A stretch of DNA of 64,000 nucleotides from contig CAAGHJ010000016.1 in assembly GCA_900769635.1 (NCBI GenBank), forward strand, positions 17,804 through 81,803, read 5' to 3'. The stretch is from Bacilli bacterium. GTDB lineage: Bacteria > Bacillota_I > Bacilli_A > RF39 > UBA660. Under the pieces are notes generated by a model, which saw only the letters and a program-made list of their open reading frames with translations, made no database searches and was not told the DNA's origin. Positions 8,891 through 17,625 of the stretch are shown piece after piece; position 1 is the first letter of the stretch; the number at the start of each line of letters is the position of its first letter. A program made the position numbers and the translations under genes.

Positions 8891-9382
8891 TTAATTCTGA
8901 AATTGCACTGAAATATACATCTTAGAATCAAACAACTCCTGAATTAATCTCATAACTTCATTAGCAAGTGAGGCCGAATGCTCCTTAGAACCAACTACAA
9001 CCCTAATCTGATCCCCATCAACCTTAACAAAAGTATCAAGCTTAAGCTCTGTCTTTAACTTTTCTTCAATCATCTCTTCCTTAGCCTGTTTACCATTAAC
9101 CCTTTTAAGTTCTTCAAAGGCCGTATTCTTTTCCTCTACCGTTGCCTTAGCATTCGATAATGTCTCTTTAAGTTTATTAACCTCTTCCTCTCCCGAACTC
9201 TCGTCTTCAAGTCTAAGGGCTGATATCAAATCCACTTCATTAGTTTCTACTTTGGCTGTTTTTTCTGTACTCTTATCATTTTCCGTACTAAGAAGTTCAC
9301 TAGGCATAGTAATGTAATAAATACTAAGAATTAACACTAAACTAAATAATGTCAGAAACCACAAATTGTTCTTATTAATCAT
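8891..9382 (-). CDS. SpoIIIAH-like sporulation membrane protein
   Basis: A 163-residue protein beginning MINKNNLWFLTLFSLVLILS, with one N-terminal membrane helix followed by YYITMPSE. That is the typical opening of SpoIIIAH (K..WLLTM.SL..VLSVYY). A coiled-coil, charged linker (about 55-110) leads to a C-terminal ring-building-like domain ending VMRLIQELFDSKMYISVQFQ. SpoIIIAH in the mother cell pairs with SpoIIQ of the forespore. Here the gene is outside any spoIIIA operon, so it may be a paralogue or a relocated gene. A weak sigma-E-like site (TAATATT, then TATACTTT about 15 bases on) lies upstream. Confidence 0.8.
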   Translation of the reverse strand: MINKNNLWFLTLFSLVLILSIYYITMPSELLSTENDKSTEKTAKVETNEVDLISALRLEDESSGEEEVNKLKETLSNAKATVEEKNTAFEELKRVNGKQAKEEMIEEKLKTELKLDTFVKVDGDQIRVVVGSKEHSASLANEVMRLIQELFDSKMYISVQFQN

Positions 9383-9489
9383 ATATTCCCTCTTTTCTAT
9401 TAAAGTATATTATATATAGAAAAAAATATTACCATCAAATATCCATTGTCAGTTTTTTCAAGTATAAAACAAAAATTGCCCTAAACCCA

Positions 9490-9517
9490 TTGCAATAATC
9501 AAAAAAAGTGCTATAAT
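9490..9517 (+). promoter_or_regulatory. Promoter of the tRNA-Gln/gltX unit
   Basis: TTGCAA (9490-9495), a 16-base spacer and TATAAT (9512-9517), ending 12 bases before the tRNA. No terminator is seen between the tRNA and gltX. Confidence 0.65.
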
Positions 9518-9529
9518 TATAAATGTGAT

Positions 9530-9603
9530 TGCCATATAGCCAAGCGGTAAGGCAGTGGACTCTGACTCCACGATCGCTAGTTCGAATCTAGCTATGGCAA
9601 CCA
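9530..9603 (+). tRNA. tRNA-Gln(CUG)
   Basis: Acceptor TGCCATA pairs with TATGGCA, discriminator A, CCA encoded. The anticodon stem GTGGA/TCCAC holds the loop CTCTGAC, anticodon CTG. The U1-A72 pair and overall sequence match bacterial tRNA-Gln. It sits 27 bp before the gltX ATG and seems to share its promoter. Confidence 0.93.
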
Positions 9604-9630
9604 TATTTTTTTTAAATTAAGGTGATAAAT

Positions 9631-11289
9631 ATGAACGAAGAAACAAATATAAACTTAGCAAATCTCCTCTTTAATAAAGAAGAAATAAAGAGTGTAGAAT
9701 ACTATGAGGAAAAATATCCCTATCGCAAAGAAAAAGTAGTAACCCGTTTTGCTCCCTCACCAACCGGCTTTGTCCACATAGGATCACTATATACAGCCTT
9801 TATAAATCAAAAGTATTCAAGTGATGCCAAAGGAATATTCTTTTTAAGAATAGAAGATACTGATCAAAATAGATTAATAAAAGGATCTATCGAAGAAATA
9901 ATCAAAGATTTAAAAAATTTTAACATAACCATAAATGAAGGAGCCCTAAACGAAATGGAGGAAACAGGAATATACGGTCCCTATAAACAATCAGAAAGAT
10001 TAAATATATACAAATCTTTTGCTTACCACCTCGTAAAAAACGGTCTAGCATATCCCTGTTTTTGCAGTGAAAAAGAATTAGAAAAACTAAGAGAAACCCA
10101 GTCCCAAAATAAAGAAAGGATAGGGTATTATGGTAAGTATGCAAAATGTCGTAATCTTTCTCTTACTGAAATAGAAGAAAAAATAAATAATGGCGAAAAA
10201 TACGTTATAAGACTAAAATCATCAGGAAATTTTAACAATAAAATAAAATATAAAGATTTAGTAAAAGGGGAGGTAGAATTCCCTGAAAACGATATCGATA
10301 CCATTCTTCTAAAAAGCGATAAATATCCAACTTACCACTTTGCTCACGTAATAGACGACCATCTAATGAGAGTAACCCATATAATAAGAGGAGATGAATG
10401 GCTTTCATCTTTCCCAATCCATTACCAACTATTTAACTATTTCCATTTCTTCTTACCAGCCTTCGGCCATATCTCCCCCCTTCTAAAAAAAGAAGAAGAT
10501 AGAGTAAGAAAAATATCCAAAAGAAAAGATCCCGAAGCCAAAGTAAGCTACTATTATGAAAAAGGAATACCTTACGAAGCAGTTAAAGAATATCTAATGA
10601 CAGTTGCCAATACCAATTATGAAGGCTGGAAGAGTGCCAATCCCACTCAAACAATAGACAATTTCAAATTCAGTTTAAATAAAATGAGTTCTAGTGGTGC
10701 CATTTTCGATATGGATAAATTATTAAATATTTCCAAAAATTACTTAGCTCATCTTCCCGCTACCAAACTATATGATAATTTAGTAAAATATGAAGAAGTA
10801 TTTGATGTACCCTTTGGGTCCCTTATAAAAGAAAAAAAAGACTATACAATAAATATCTTAAATATAGAAAGAGAAGGCAAGAAACCACGCAAAGACTATG
10901 CAATGTATAGTGAAATAAAAGGCAAAATAAACTATATGTATGATGAACTATTTAACTACGACAATTTAGAGTTAAAAACAAGTTATAAAAAAGAAATACT
11001 AAAAGACTATATAGAAAATTACTATAATAATAAAGATAATGAAGAAATATGGTATGAAAAAATAAAAAAATTATCTCTAAAATACGGTTATGCCAAAGAA
11101 GTAAAAGAATATAAACAAAATCCCGAAAATTACAAAGGTCACGTAGGTGATGTATGCGAGTTAATTAGAGTAAGTTTAACATCTTCCACTAAAACACCCG
11201 ACCTATATCAAATAATGAATGTTCTTGGCGAAACAAGAGTAAAAGAAAGAATGAATAAATTTATTACATATCTAGACGAAAAATTATAA
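9631..11289 (+). CDS. gltX: Glutamyl-tRNA synthetase (class I)
   Basis: A 552-residue enzyme that charges tRNA-Glu and, in organisms using the amidotransferase route, also tRNA-Gln. RFAPSPTGFVHIGSLYTAF carries the HIGH motif as HIGS, and RKISKRKDPEAKVSYY carries the KMSKS equivalent. About 40 residues precede the catalytic core, and the C-terminal part is longer than the roughly 480-residue Bacillus enzyme. ATG 9631 follows AAGGTGAT and is preferred to GTG 9622. The gene is flanked by tRNA-Gln(CUG) and tRNA-Glu(CUC), both possible substrates, which fits a non-discriminating enzyme; that is inference. Confidence 0.92.
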   Translation: MNEETNINLANLLFNKEEIKSVEYYEEKYPYRKEKVVTRFAPSPTGFVHIGSLYTAFINQKYSSDAKGIFFLRIEDTDQNRLIKGSIEEIIKDLKNFNITINEGALNEMEETGIYGPYKQSERLNIYKSFAYHLVKNGLAYPCFCSEKELEKLRETQSQNKERIGYYGKYAKCRNLSLTEIEEKINNGEKYVIRLKSSGNFNNKIKYKDLVKGEVEFPENDIDTILLKSDKYPTYHFAHVIDDHLMRVTHIIRGDEWLSSFPIHYQLFNYFHFFLPAFGHISPLLKKEEDRVRKISKRKDPEAKVSYYYEKGIPYEAVKEYLMTVANTNYEGWKSANPTQTIDNFKFSLNKMSSSGAIFDMDKLLNISKNYLAHLPATKLYDNLVKYEEVFDVPFGSLIKEKKDYTINILNIEREGKKPRKDYAMYSEIKGKINYMYDELFNYDNLELKTSYKKEILKDYIENYYNNKDNEEIWYEKIKKLSLKYGYAKEVKEYKQNPENYKGHVGDVCELIRVSLTSSTKTPDLYQIMNVLGETRVKERMNKFITYLDEKL

Positions 11290-11308
11290 AAAAAATCAAA
11301 AATCCCCC

Positions 11309-11337
11309 TAGACAAACCACAATAAATATGTTAAAAT
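11309..11337 (+). promoter_or_regulatory. Promoter of the tRNA-Glu/Thr/Leu cluster
   Basis: TAGACA (11309-11314), 17-base spacer, TAAAAT (11332-11337), ending 12 bases before tRNA-Glu. Confidence 0.6.
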
Positions 11338-11349
11338 TAATAATGTCAG

Positions 11350-11426
11350 TGGCTCGTTGGTGAAGTGGTTAACACGTTGCCCTCTCAAGGCAATATTCCA
11401 TGGGTTCAAGTCCCATACGAGTCACC
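11350..11426 (+). tRNA. tRNA-Glu(CUC)
   Basis: Acceptor GGCTCGT pairs with ACGAGTC, discriminator A, CCA encoded. The stem TTGCC/GGCAA holds loop CTCTCAA, anticodon CTC. The body closely matches Bacillus tRNA-Glu. It reads GAG, the minor Glu codon in this AT-rich genome. Confidence 0.94.
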
Positions 11427-11437
11427 ATTATGATTTT

Positions 11438-11459
11438 TAAGCCCTACCAAGTAGGGTTT
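11438..11459 (+). terminator. Short hairpin with T4 between tRNA-Glu and tRNA-Thr
   Basis: CCCTAC, loop CAA, GTAGGG, then TTTT. It may end some transcripts or act as a processing spacer in the tRNA precursor. Confidence 0.45.
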
Positions 11460-11468
11460 TAATAAAAT

Positions 11469-11544
11469 GCCGACTTAGCTCAATAGGTAGAGCAACTGAA
11501 TCGTAATCAGTAGGTTACGGGTTCAATTCCTGTAGTCGGCACCA
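11469..11544 (+). tRNA. tRNA-Thr(CGU)
   Basis: Acceptor GCCGACT/AGTCGGC, discriminator A, CCA encoded. Anticodon stem ACTGA/TCAGT with loop ATCGTAA, anticodon CGT. It reads ACG. Confidence 0.94.
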
Positions 11545-11550
11545 CTTTAT

Positions 11551-11637
11551 GCAGGGATGGCGGAATAGGTAGACGCACTACTTTGAGGGGGTAGTGACCA
11601 TTAGGTCGTGGGAGTTCAAGTCTCCTTCCTTGTACCA
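11551..11637 (+). tRNA. tRNA-Leu(GAG)
   Basis: An 87-base class II tRNA with a long variable arm. Acceptor GCAGGGA pairs with TCCTTGT (two G-U pairs), discriminator A, CCA encoded. The stem CTACT/GGTAG holds loop TTGAGGG, anticodon GAG, reading CUC/CUU. Confidence 0.92.
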
Positions 11638-11649
11638 ATTATGATTAAT

Positions 11650-11671
11650 AAGTCCATTATGGACTTTTTTT
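11650..11671 (+). terminator. Terminator of the tRNA cluster
   Basis: AAGTCCA, TTA, TGGACTT followed by T5, 12 bases after the CCA end of tRNA-Leu. Confidence 0.8.
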
Positions 11672-11740
11672 CTATCTACAATTCAGTGTAATAAATAAAA
11701 AAAGTCCCTTTAATCAAAAATCCCTATCTTCCTTACAGTA

Positions 11741-11773
11741 GGGTTTGACAAACCCAAAAACTTATGATAACAT
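11741..11773 (+). promoter_or_regulatory. Promoter with overlapping inverted repeat before the membrane protein/amidoligase pair
   Basis: TTGACA (11745-11750), a 17-base spacer and TAACAT (11768-11773) with an upstream TG. The -35 box lies inside the palindrome GGGTTT-GAC-AAACCC (11741-11755), which could be an operator. Confidence 0.5.
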
Positions 11774-11796
11774 AATTTGACAAAGAAGGTGCTATA

Positions 11797-12642
11797 ATGA
11801 ATACAAACCCAAAATTCCCTCTAAATGAGGAAGAGGAGCAAAGAAAGCAAGCCCTAATAAAAAACTTGGAAGAAGAAATAAGAACTCTGTTGTATCAAAT
11901 CGGGAACGCCAAATATATAGAGATAAAACAAAAACTATTACGCCGTCTCAAAATCCTTGTAGCTAGCCTAGAAACTATAGCCCCATATACCCTTATAAGT
12001 ACAGGTACCCTAGTTCTTTTCAGTCTTTTAAATATAACCCCCTTTATGAGAGATAACATCAAAACTCCTGAATACATAACCAAAGATATCGATAATACCG
12101 GCATCATAAGATATGAACGAAGCCATACCAAACAACATAGTACAAATAAAATCTACTATTACTCATCTTGGCAAAAATGTGCAATCACTCATAAACGAAC
12201 CATAAACATATACAATGTCAAAAACATTCCCACTAGCACAATTGAAAAGGTAATATCAGGTCAAATAACTACCACTCTTTATGAATTATTAGGCGATCCT
12301 ACGGAAACTATCATCGAAGAAAAAAATAATGTATCCGAAGAAGAACTCTCATCTCCACCAACAATTCGTGCCCTTATATACTCCAAAAACGAAAACAACT
12401 ATGTAATAGTAAAAGAACCCATCTTAGTAAACAATATGACAACCATTCTATATCTCATACTAACAATAGTACTATCCATAGTCCCAGCCAAAATAAGAGA
12501 ACTAAACGATTATCCCACTCTAAAAGAAAAAATAGATATAATAAACGATAGCTATTTATCAACATCCACCATATCCGCTCGAATTAAACTCGAACTATTA
12601 GAAGAAAACTATAAACGATTAACAAGGAGTAAAAATGAATAA
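11797..12642 (+). CDS. Membrane protein of unknown function, partner of the amidoligase
   Basis: A 281-residue protein I do not recognise. It opens with a charged, probably coiled-coil cytoplasmic region (1-50, many Glu/Lys/Arg). A hydrophobic helix follows (about 55-80), then an external domain of about 120 residues with many Thr and Ile, a second helix (about 208-226) and a charged cytoplasmic tail (SYLSTSTISARIKLELLEE). The topology is therefore in-out-in. GAAGGTG lies 8 bases before the ATG. The end overlaps the amidoligase start by 8 bases, so the two are translationally coupled and likely work together. Confidence 0.6.
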   Translation: MNTNPKFPLNEEEEQRKQALIKNLEEEIRTLLYQIGNAKYIEIKQKLLRRLKILVASLETIAPYTLISTGTLVLFSLLNITPFMRDNIKTPEYITKDIDNTGIIRYERSHTKQHSTNKIYYYSSWQKCAITHKRTINIYNVKNIPTSTIEKVISGQITTTLYELLGDPTETIIEEKNNVSEEELSSPPTIRALIYSKNENNYVIVKEPILVNNMTTILYLILTIVLSIVPAKIRELNDYPTLKEKIDIINDSYLSTSTISARIKLELLEENYKRLTRSKNE

Positions 12643-13618
12643 AATTTTAAAATACTTACCACCCACAGAAAATGAAATTCTGTCGAATCTTTCCCCCAGC
12701 GACCTATTAGATATGATAATACTGTTGGAAAAACTCTACCTCGAACCAAGAACCACTCTAAATCTGCCCCAAGATATAACTTTTGGAGTAGAAATAGAGT
12801 TCGAACACGCCAATATGAATAAATTAAGAAATCTACTGGAAGTACGAGATATAACTTGGACTCTTGCTTACGACTATTCCCTAAATGATGGAGCTGAACT
12901 AGATTCCCCCGTTTTAACTGATAAAGAAAGCAGTTATAAACAAATAAACAAAGTATGTAATACCATAAAAGAGTGTGCTATTGCGGGTCCAGCCTCAGCC
13001 GGTCACATTCATATCGGTAGCCATATATTAAAAGACTATAAATCTTGGGATAACTTTCTAAAAAGCTGGATAACTTATGAAAATATAATATATCGCTTTT
13101 TATATGGAGAGTATTTAACACCCCGTGAAAGAATATTAAAATATGCCTTTCCTATTAGACAATTATTAAGTGCAGATTTACAAAAACTGCCCCCCAATAA
13201 TAACAGTTTAAAAGAATTAATAAATACCATATCCCACGAAAGATATCAAGGCGTAAACTTCAAAAGAGTAACATCTTATGGGTACGAAGAAAACAATACT
13301 ATCGAATTTAGATCTCCCAATGCTACTCTAGATGTCACAATATGGCAAAACAACATTAACTTTTTAACTAAATTACTATTATATGCAAGTAGTAACAATT
13401 ACAATTCCGATATTATTACGGCAAGAAGAACTAAAAACAATTCAAAGAATACCAATATATCCTTATATAATCAAATATACTTAGAGCAAGCCCTTGAACT
13501 AGCTGATGAAATATTCAACAATAATCTTGATAAATTATACTTTTTACGAGCCTACCTCAAAAACTACGAAGTAGCAAGTGAACCACTAACTCTTGCCAAG
13601 AAGTATACAAAAATTTAA
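12635..13618 (+). CDS. Amidoligase-family (ATP-grasp-related COOH-NH2 ligase) enzyme
   Basis: A 327-residue protein. FGVEIEFEHANM near residue 50, YDYSLNDGAELDSPVL near 87-102, GPASAGHIHIGS near 117-129 and NTIEFRSPNATLD near 223-236 are the acidic and His motifs of the putative amidoligase family (Amidoligase_2). That fold is related to glutamine synthetase and Glu-Cys ligase. Such enzymes are predicted to make amide bonds on peptides, cell-wall amines or small molecules. The target is unknown. The coupled membrane protein suggests an envelope substrate; this is inference. A terminator follows directly. Confidence 0.72.
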   Translation: MNKILKYLPPTENEILSNLSPSDLLDMIILLEKLYLEPRTTLNLPQDITFGVEIEFEHANMNKLRNLLEVRDITWTLAYDYSLNDGAELDSPVLTDKESSYKQINKVCNTIKECAIAGPASAGHIHIGSHILKDYKSWDNFLKSWITYENIIYRFLYGEYLTPRERILKYAFPIRQLLSADLQKLPPNNNSLKELINTISHERYQGVNFKRVTSYGYEENNTIEFRSPNATLDVTIWQNNINFLTKLLLYASSNNYNSDIITARRTKNNSKNTNISLYNQIYLEQALELADEIFNNNLDKLYFLRAYLKNYEVASEPLTLAKKYTKI

Positions 13619-13645
13619 AACTGCATCATATTCGGTGCAGTTTTT
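13616..13645 (+). terminator. Terminator after the amidoligase gene
   Basis: AAAACTGCATC and GGTGCAGTTTTT form the stem, with a T run. It overlaps the stop codon. Confidence 0.75.
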
Positions 13646-13676
13646 AAAAATCTGTAACTAACTATTATCAATTTCT

Positions 13677-14276
13677 CTAAATTAGTATAAAACAAAGAAT
13701 AAAAATTCCTAGTCCCATTCCTGTCATAAGAATCAAGAACCATTTTCCCTTAGGTTTAACAATCCTAATATTAAGTATAAAAAGTAAACTCATAATAAGA
13801 AGAAAGCCTCTACCTACAAAAATACTATTAGTAAGCAAATAAGTCAAAATAACAATAGGAATAAAAATTCCACTAGAAGTAACAGGAAATCCCAAATACA
13901 CGTTACTACCATCCCCATTACTAAGTCTTGTATTAAAGTATGCTAGCCTCATTGTTGCACAAAACAAATAAATACCAAGAAATAATACACTAATTAGATC
14001 ATTAAAACCAACCAAATAAAGAAGAATAATAGGGACTGCCCCAAAATTAAACACATCCAAAACCGTATCAATCTGTTCCCCAAAACTCTTCTCAAAATCA
14101 TTTCTTTTACACTTTCTAGCAATTCTTCCATCTATCATATCAATAAAAGCCGACCCCATAAAACAAAGTATGCTAAGTTTAATGTTACCAGTAAGCATTA
14201 AATAAATAGAAACAAAATTCAAAACCATTCCCAAGTACGAAAAAAGCACACTAACTCCATAAATACCAATAAACAT
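13677..14276 (-). CDS. pssA: CDP-alcohol phosphatidyltransferase (phosphatidylserine-synthase type)
   Basis: A 199-residue membrane enzyme. It carries the CDP-alcohol transferase signature: DMIDGRIARKCKRNDFEKSF then GEQIDTVLD (residues about 46-75), with all the conserved Asp and Gly residues. The N-terminus PxxL-like helix and five further hydrophobic stretches match the family. The size and sequence fit the PssA group, which joins serine to CDP-diacylglycerol, better than PgsA, but the alcohol substrate is not proven. It is a lone minus-strand gene, convergent with the amidoligase gene. Confidence 0.82.
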   Translation of the reverse strand: MFIGIYGVSVLFSYLGMVLNFVSIYLMLTGNIKLSILCFMGSAFIDMIDGRIARKCKRNDFEKSFGEQIDTVLDVFNFGAVPIILLYLVGFNDLISVLFLGIYLFCATMRLAYFNTRLSNGDGSNVYLGFPVTSSGIFIPIVILTYLLTNSIFVGRGFLLIMSLLFILNIRIVKPKGKWFLILMTGMGLGIFILCFILI

Positions 14277-14406
14277 AAATACCTCCTCTAACTAATATAT
14301 CAATTATAACATTAATAATTATTCTAAACTATACATAAACCAAAAAAAGTATGATAATAATACATCTGTCTAGCAAAAAATATATATAAAAAACATCAAA
14401 ATATTA

Positions 14407-14435
14407 TTGACAATCATACCAATTATAAGTATAAT
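14407..14435 (+). promoter_or_regulatory. Sigma-A promoter of the ABC/FtsX exporter
   Basis: Consensus TTGACA (14407-14412), 17-base spacer and TATAAT (14430-14435). AAACATCAAAA (14391-14401) stands just upstream of the -35 box. Confidence 0.75.
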
Positions 14436-14490
14436 AAATTAGAAAAGAGATGTACAAGTTAGTGCATTATAGAAAAGAGGAAAAAGGAAC

Positions 14491-15192
14491 ATGAAAGAAT
14501 TAATAACACTAAAAAATGTCAAGAAAATATATACAACAGGGGAGAAAAAATACTGTGCACTAGGAGGCGTAAATCTCTCGATAAATAAAGGAGAATTAGT
14601 ATGCATTTTAGGACCTTCAGGTGCAGGAAAAACAACCCTTTTAAACCTCCTTGGTGGTATGGACACCGTAACAAGTGGAACTATCAAAGTAGGAAATGAA
14701 ATAATTTCTAAACTAAAAGATAAAGCCCTAACAACATATAGAGCCAAACAAGTAGGTTTTATTTTTCAGTTTTATAATATATTACCAACTCTAACCGTTT
14801 TAGAAAACGTTGAGTTAATAAACGACCTCGTCGATAACCCCAAAGATGCCAAAACAATATTAAAAGAAGTAGGACTCGAAAAACAACTAAACAAATTCCC
14901 AAGTGAGTTATCAGGAGGAGAACAACAAAGAGTATCAATAGCTCGTTCTATTGCCAAAAATCCCCAAATACTATTATGTGATGAACCAACTGGAGCACTA
15001 GACTCCAAAACCGGAGCCGAAGTACTAAGAATACTAAAAGATTGCACTAAAAAAGGAACAACCGTCATAATAGTAACCCATAATGCCTTAATTTCAGAAA
15101 TAGCCAATCATACCATAAAATTAAAAAACGGTAAAGTCGTTGAAGATATTGTTAGAAAAAAACCAAAAAAGATAGATGAGGTTGTGTGGTAA
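14491..15192 (+). CDS. ABC transporter ATP-binding protein (MacB/LolD type)
   Basis: A 233-residue ATPase with Walker A GPSGAGKTT (about 40-48), signature LSGGEQQR (about 143-150), Walker B LLCDEPTGALD and the H-loop THN. The layout and the downstream FtsX-type permease place it among the MacB/LolD/BceA-like exporters of peptides, lipids or antibiotics. AAGAGGAAAAAGGAAC provides the ribosome site. Its stop overlaps the permease start by one base. Confidence 0.9.
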   Translation: MKELITLKNVKKIYTTGEKKYCALGGVNLSINKGELVCILGPSGAGKTTLLNLLGGMDTVTSGTIKVGNEIISKLKDKALTTYRAKQVGFIFQFYNILPTLTVLENVELINDLVDNPKDAKTILKEVGLEKQLNKFPSELSGGEQQRVSIARSIAKNPQILLCDEPTGALDSKTGAEVLRILKDCTKKGTTVIIVTHNALISEIANHTIKLKNGKVVEDIVRKKPKKIDEVVW

Positions 15193-17555
15193 TGATGCTA
15201 AGAAGAAAAATGATAAGGGATATAATAAAAAACAAATCACAGTTCATAACCATCTTCCTTATGATTTTAATAGGAGTAATGGTATACATAGGAATAGAAT
15301 CCTATATGACAGGAATGTCTACCGCTTCTGAAAAATTCTATACCAAAAACAATCTTCAAGACCTAAACGTATTAGGTACATCATTCAAAAAATCCGATTT
15401 AGACAAAATAAAGCACCTCGATAACGTCAAAAATGCCGAACGAAAAATGGAAATAAATGCTACCGATGCCGATAATAAGGACAAAAACTATCTAGTAACA
15501 TTTATAGAATCCAATAACATATCAAGATTTCACGTTATAAAAGGAATTCCCTTTATATCATCAAAAAAAGGAGTATGGGTTGACAACACTTATGCGGAAA
15601 AAAACAATCTCGTTCTCGGTGAAACAATCAAAATAAAATACGATACCATAGTTCTAGAAGAACCAATATTAGGTTTTATAAATACTCCCGATCACGTTTA
15701 CGATACCAAAGATAAATCTCAATTAGTCCCCGATCGTCAAAACTACGGATATATCTATATGTCGGTAAATGAAATTCCCGAAGACTATATAAATGACCTT
15801 GTTGTAAAAACACTCGGTATATCGACTGTGGCTAGCATTCCCAACTATAACTACAAAGAATACATCCCTTACAACTATGTAATGGTCGATGTCATTGATA
15901 AAAAAAATGTAGAATACGTCAAAAATACCATTGAAGACGATGTTGATAATGCCCTTGCCGTAGTAAAAATAGAAGACACTCCGTCCTACGCAATGTATCA
16001 GGGTGAAATTGACGAAGGAAAAGCTTACGTCGGTGTATTTTCCGGCATCTTCCTCTTCATCGCAATGCTCACAATGATAACAACAATGATTCGGCTAGTC
16101 TCTGCCGAACAAGTGCAAATTGGAACGCTTGGTGCTCTCGGATTTCCAAAGTCCCAAATAATTTTACATTATGTAAGCTATGGCTTTTATGTTGCCCTAT
16201 CAGGGACTATATTCGGTATCATTTTTGGTAAATTAATAATAGGAAATATATTTATAAATCTTGAAATGAGCTTCTTTGAAATGCCAAACTGTACCGCCAT
16301 AATTAACGAAAAATGTTTTATAATGGTAGCAATAATAATTCTTATCATAACATTTATAACATATTTAACTTGTCTCAAAGAATTAAACAAGAAACCATCC
16401 GAAGCACTAAGATCAAGCCTACCGAAGGTAAATAAAAAAATAATAAAGATTACTACCAAGAAACCATTTACAAAACTATCTTTCGGAAATCTTTGGAATA
16501 TAAGGGATATGCTTCAAAATAAAGTTCGTACTATTACTTCCATTTTAGGCGTTCTCGGTTGTTGTAGCCTTATCGTCTGTGCTTTTGGAATGCTAAATAG
16601 TATGACACATCTTGTCAAGTTACAATTTGATGACTTATACAACTTTAAATACAAGTTAACCCTAAAAGAAAACATTTCCGAAGAGGACTATCAAAATCTT
16701 CAAACAACTTATGGAGATAGTACTAGTGAAACCATAAATATAGAAATAACCAGTAAAGATAACAGTAGAACGACTAGTAATATATTTGTAACTGATGCCG
16801 GTGATAAAATAAGATTTAAAGACAAAAAAGATAAATATATAGACAAATTAGAAGAAGGTGGAGTATACATAACAAGAAAACTAGCCGAAACAATGAACTA
16901 TAAAGTAGGGGATGAAATAACTTTCCGTATTTATGGTAGCAATAAAGATTTAACCGCTAAAATAATAGGCCTAAATAAAGATCCCCAAAATCAAAATCTA
17001 ACCACAACTAGAGCTAGTTTTGAAGCCCTTGGATTATCATACAAACCAGATTCCCTATATACAAATAAAGAATTATCCAAAGACTTAGGTGGAGTTGATA
17101 TAATTCAAGACAAAAAAGAATTAAAAGAAAATATGCAAAGTCTATTAGAAATGATGCGAACAATGATAATTCTTATAATAGTGTTTGCTTGTCTTCTTGG
17201 AGCAGTCATAATATACAATATGGGCATACTATCATACAGTGAGAAAAAATACCAATTCGCAACCCTTAAAGTATTAGGCTTTGATGATAAGAAAATCCAA
17301 AAAATATATATAAATCAAAATATATGGATAACAACCATATCCATTATACTAGGACTTCCTACCGGATACTATTTAATATTCTGGTTATTCAAAAAATGCC
17401 TTGATGAAAGCTATGACTTTTCCGTATATGTAAACTGGACTACTTACTTATTAGGAACTATTGGCACATTTCTTGTTGCTTATCTAGTATCATTGTTCCT
17501 ATCAAAAAAAGTAAAAACAATAGATATGGTATCAAGTCTGAAATCAAACGAATAA
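15192..17555 (+). CDS. FtsX/MacB-type ABC transporter permease
   Basis: A 787-residue permease. It has an N-terminal helix (about 15-38), a large extracytoplasmic domain (about 40-265), three helices of a first FtsX domain (about 275-400), a second external domain (about 465-640) and a second FtsX domain at the C-terminus (about 645-780). This two-FtsX layout is typical of large Bacillota permeases that pair with a separate LolD-type ATPase. The ATG at 15192 overlaps the ATPase stop (TAATG). Substrate unknown. No two-component system is adjacent, so a Bce-type role is not indicated. Confidence 0.88.
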   Translation: MMLRRKMIRDIIKNKSQFITIFLMILIGVMVYIGIESYMTGMSTASEKFYTKNNLQDLNVLGTSFKKSDLDKIKHLDNVKNAERKMEINATDADNKDKNYLVTFIESNNISRFHVIKGIPFISSKKGVWVDNTYAEKNNLVLGETIKIKYDTIVLEEPILGFINTPDHVYDTKDKSQLVPDRQNYGYIYMSVNEIPEDYINDLVVKTLGISTVASIPNYNYKEYIPYNYVMVDVIDKKNVEYVKNTIEDDVDNALAVVKIEDTPSYAMYQGEIDEGKAYVGVFSGIFLFIAMLTMITTMIRLVSAEQVQIGTLGALGFPKSQIILHYVSYGFYVALSGTIFGIIFGKLIIGNIFINLEMSFFEMPNCTAIINEKCFIMVAIIILIITFITYLTCLKELNKKPSEALRSSLPKVNKKIIKITTKKPFTKLSFGNLWNIRDMLQNKVRTITSILGVLGCCSLIVCAFGMLNSMTHLVKLQFDDLYNFKYKLTLKENISEEDYQNLQTTYGDSTSETINIEITSKDNSRTTSNIFVTDAGDKIRFKDKKDKYIDKLEEGGVYITRKLAETMNYKVGDEITFRIYGSNKDLTAKIIGLNKDPQNQNLTTTRASFEALGLSYKPDSLYTNKELSKDLGGVDIIQDKKELKENMQSLLEMMRTMIILIIVFACLLGAVIIYNMGILSYSEKKYQFATLKVLGFDDKKIQKIYINQNIWITTISIILGLPTGYYLIFWLFKKCLDESYDFSVYVNWTTYLLGTIGTFLVAYLVSLFLSKKVKTIDMVSSLKSNE

Positions 17556-17556
17556 C

Positions 17557-17582
17557 GAAGCACCCCCAAATGCTTCTTTTTT
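17557..17582 (+). terminator. Terminator after the ABC exporter
   Basis: GAAGCA, loop, TGCTTC and T6, directly after the permease stop. Confidence 0.8.
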
Positions 17583-17625
17583 CAAGGTTTTCTGTAAAAA
17601 ACATCAAAAAATGTTCGAATTAATC

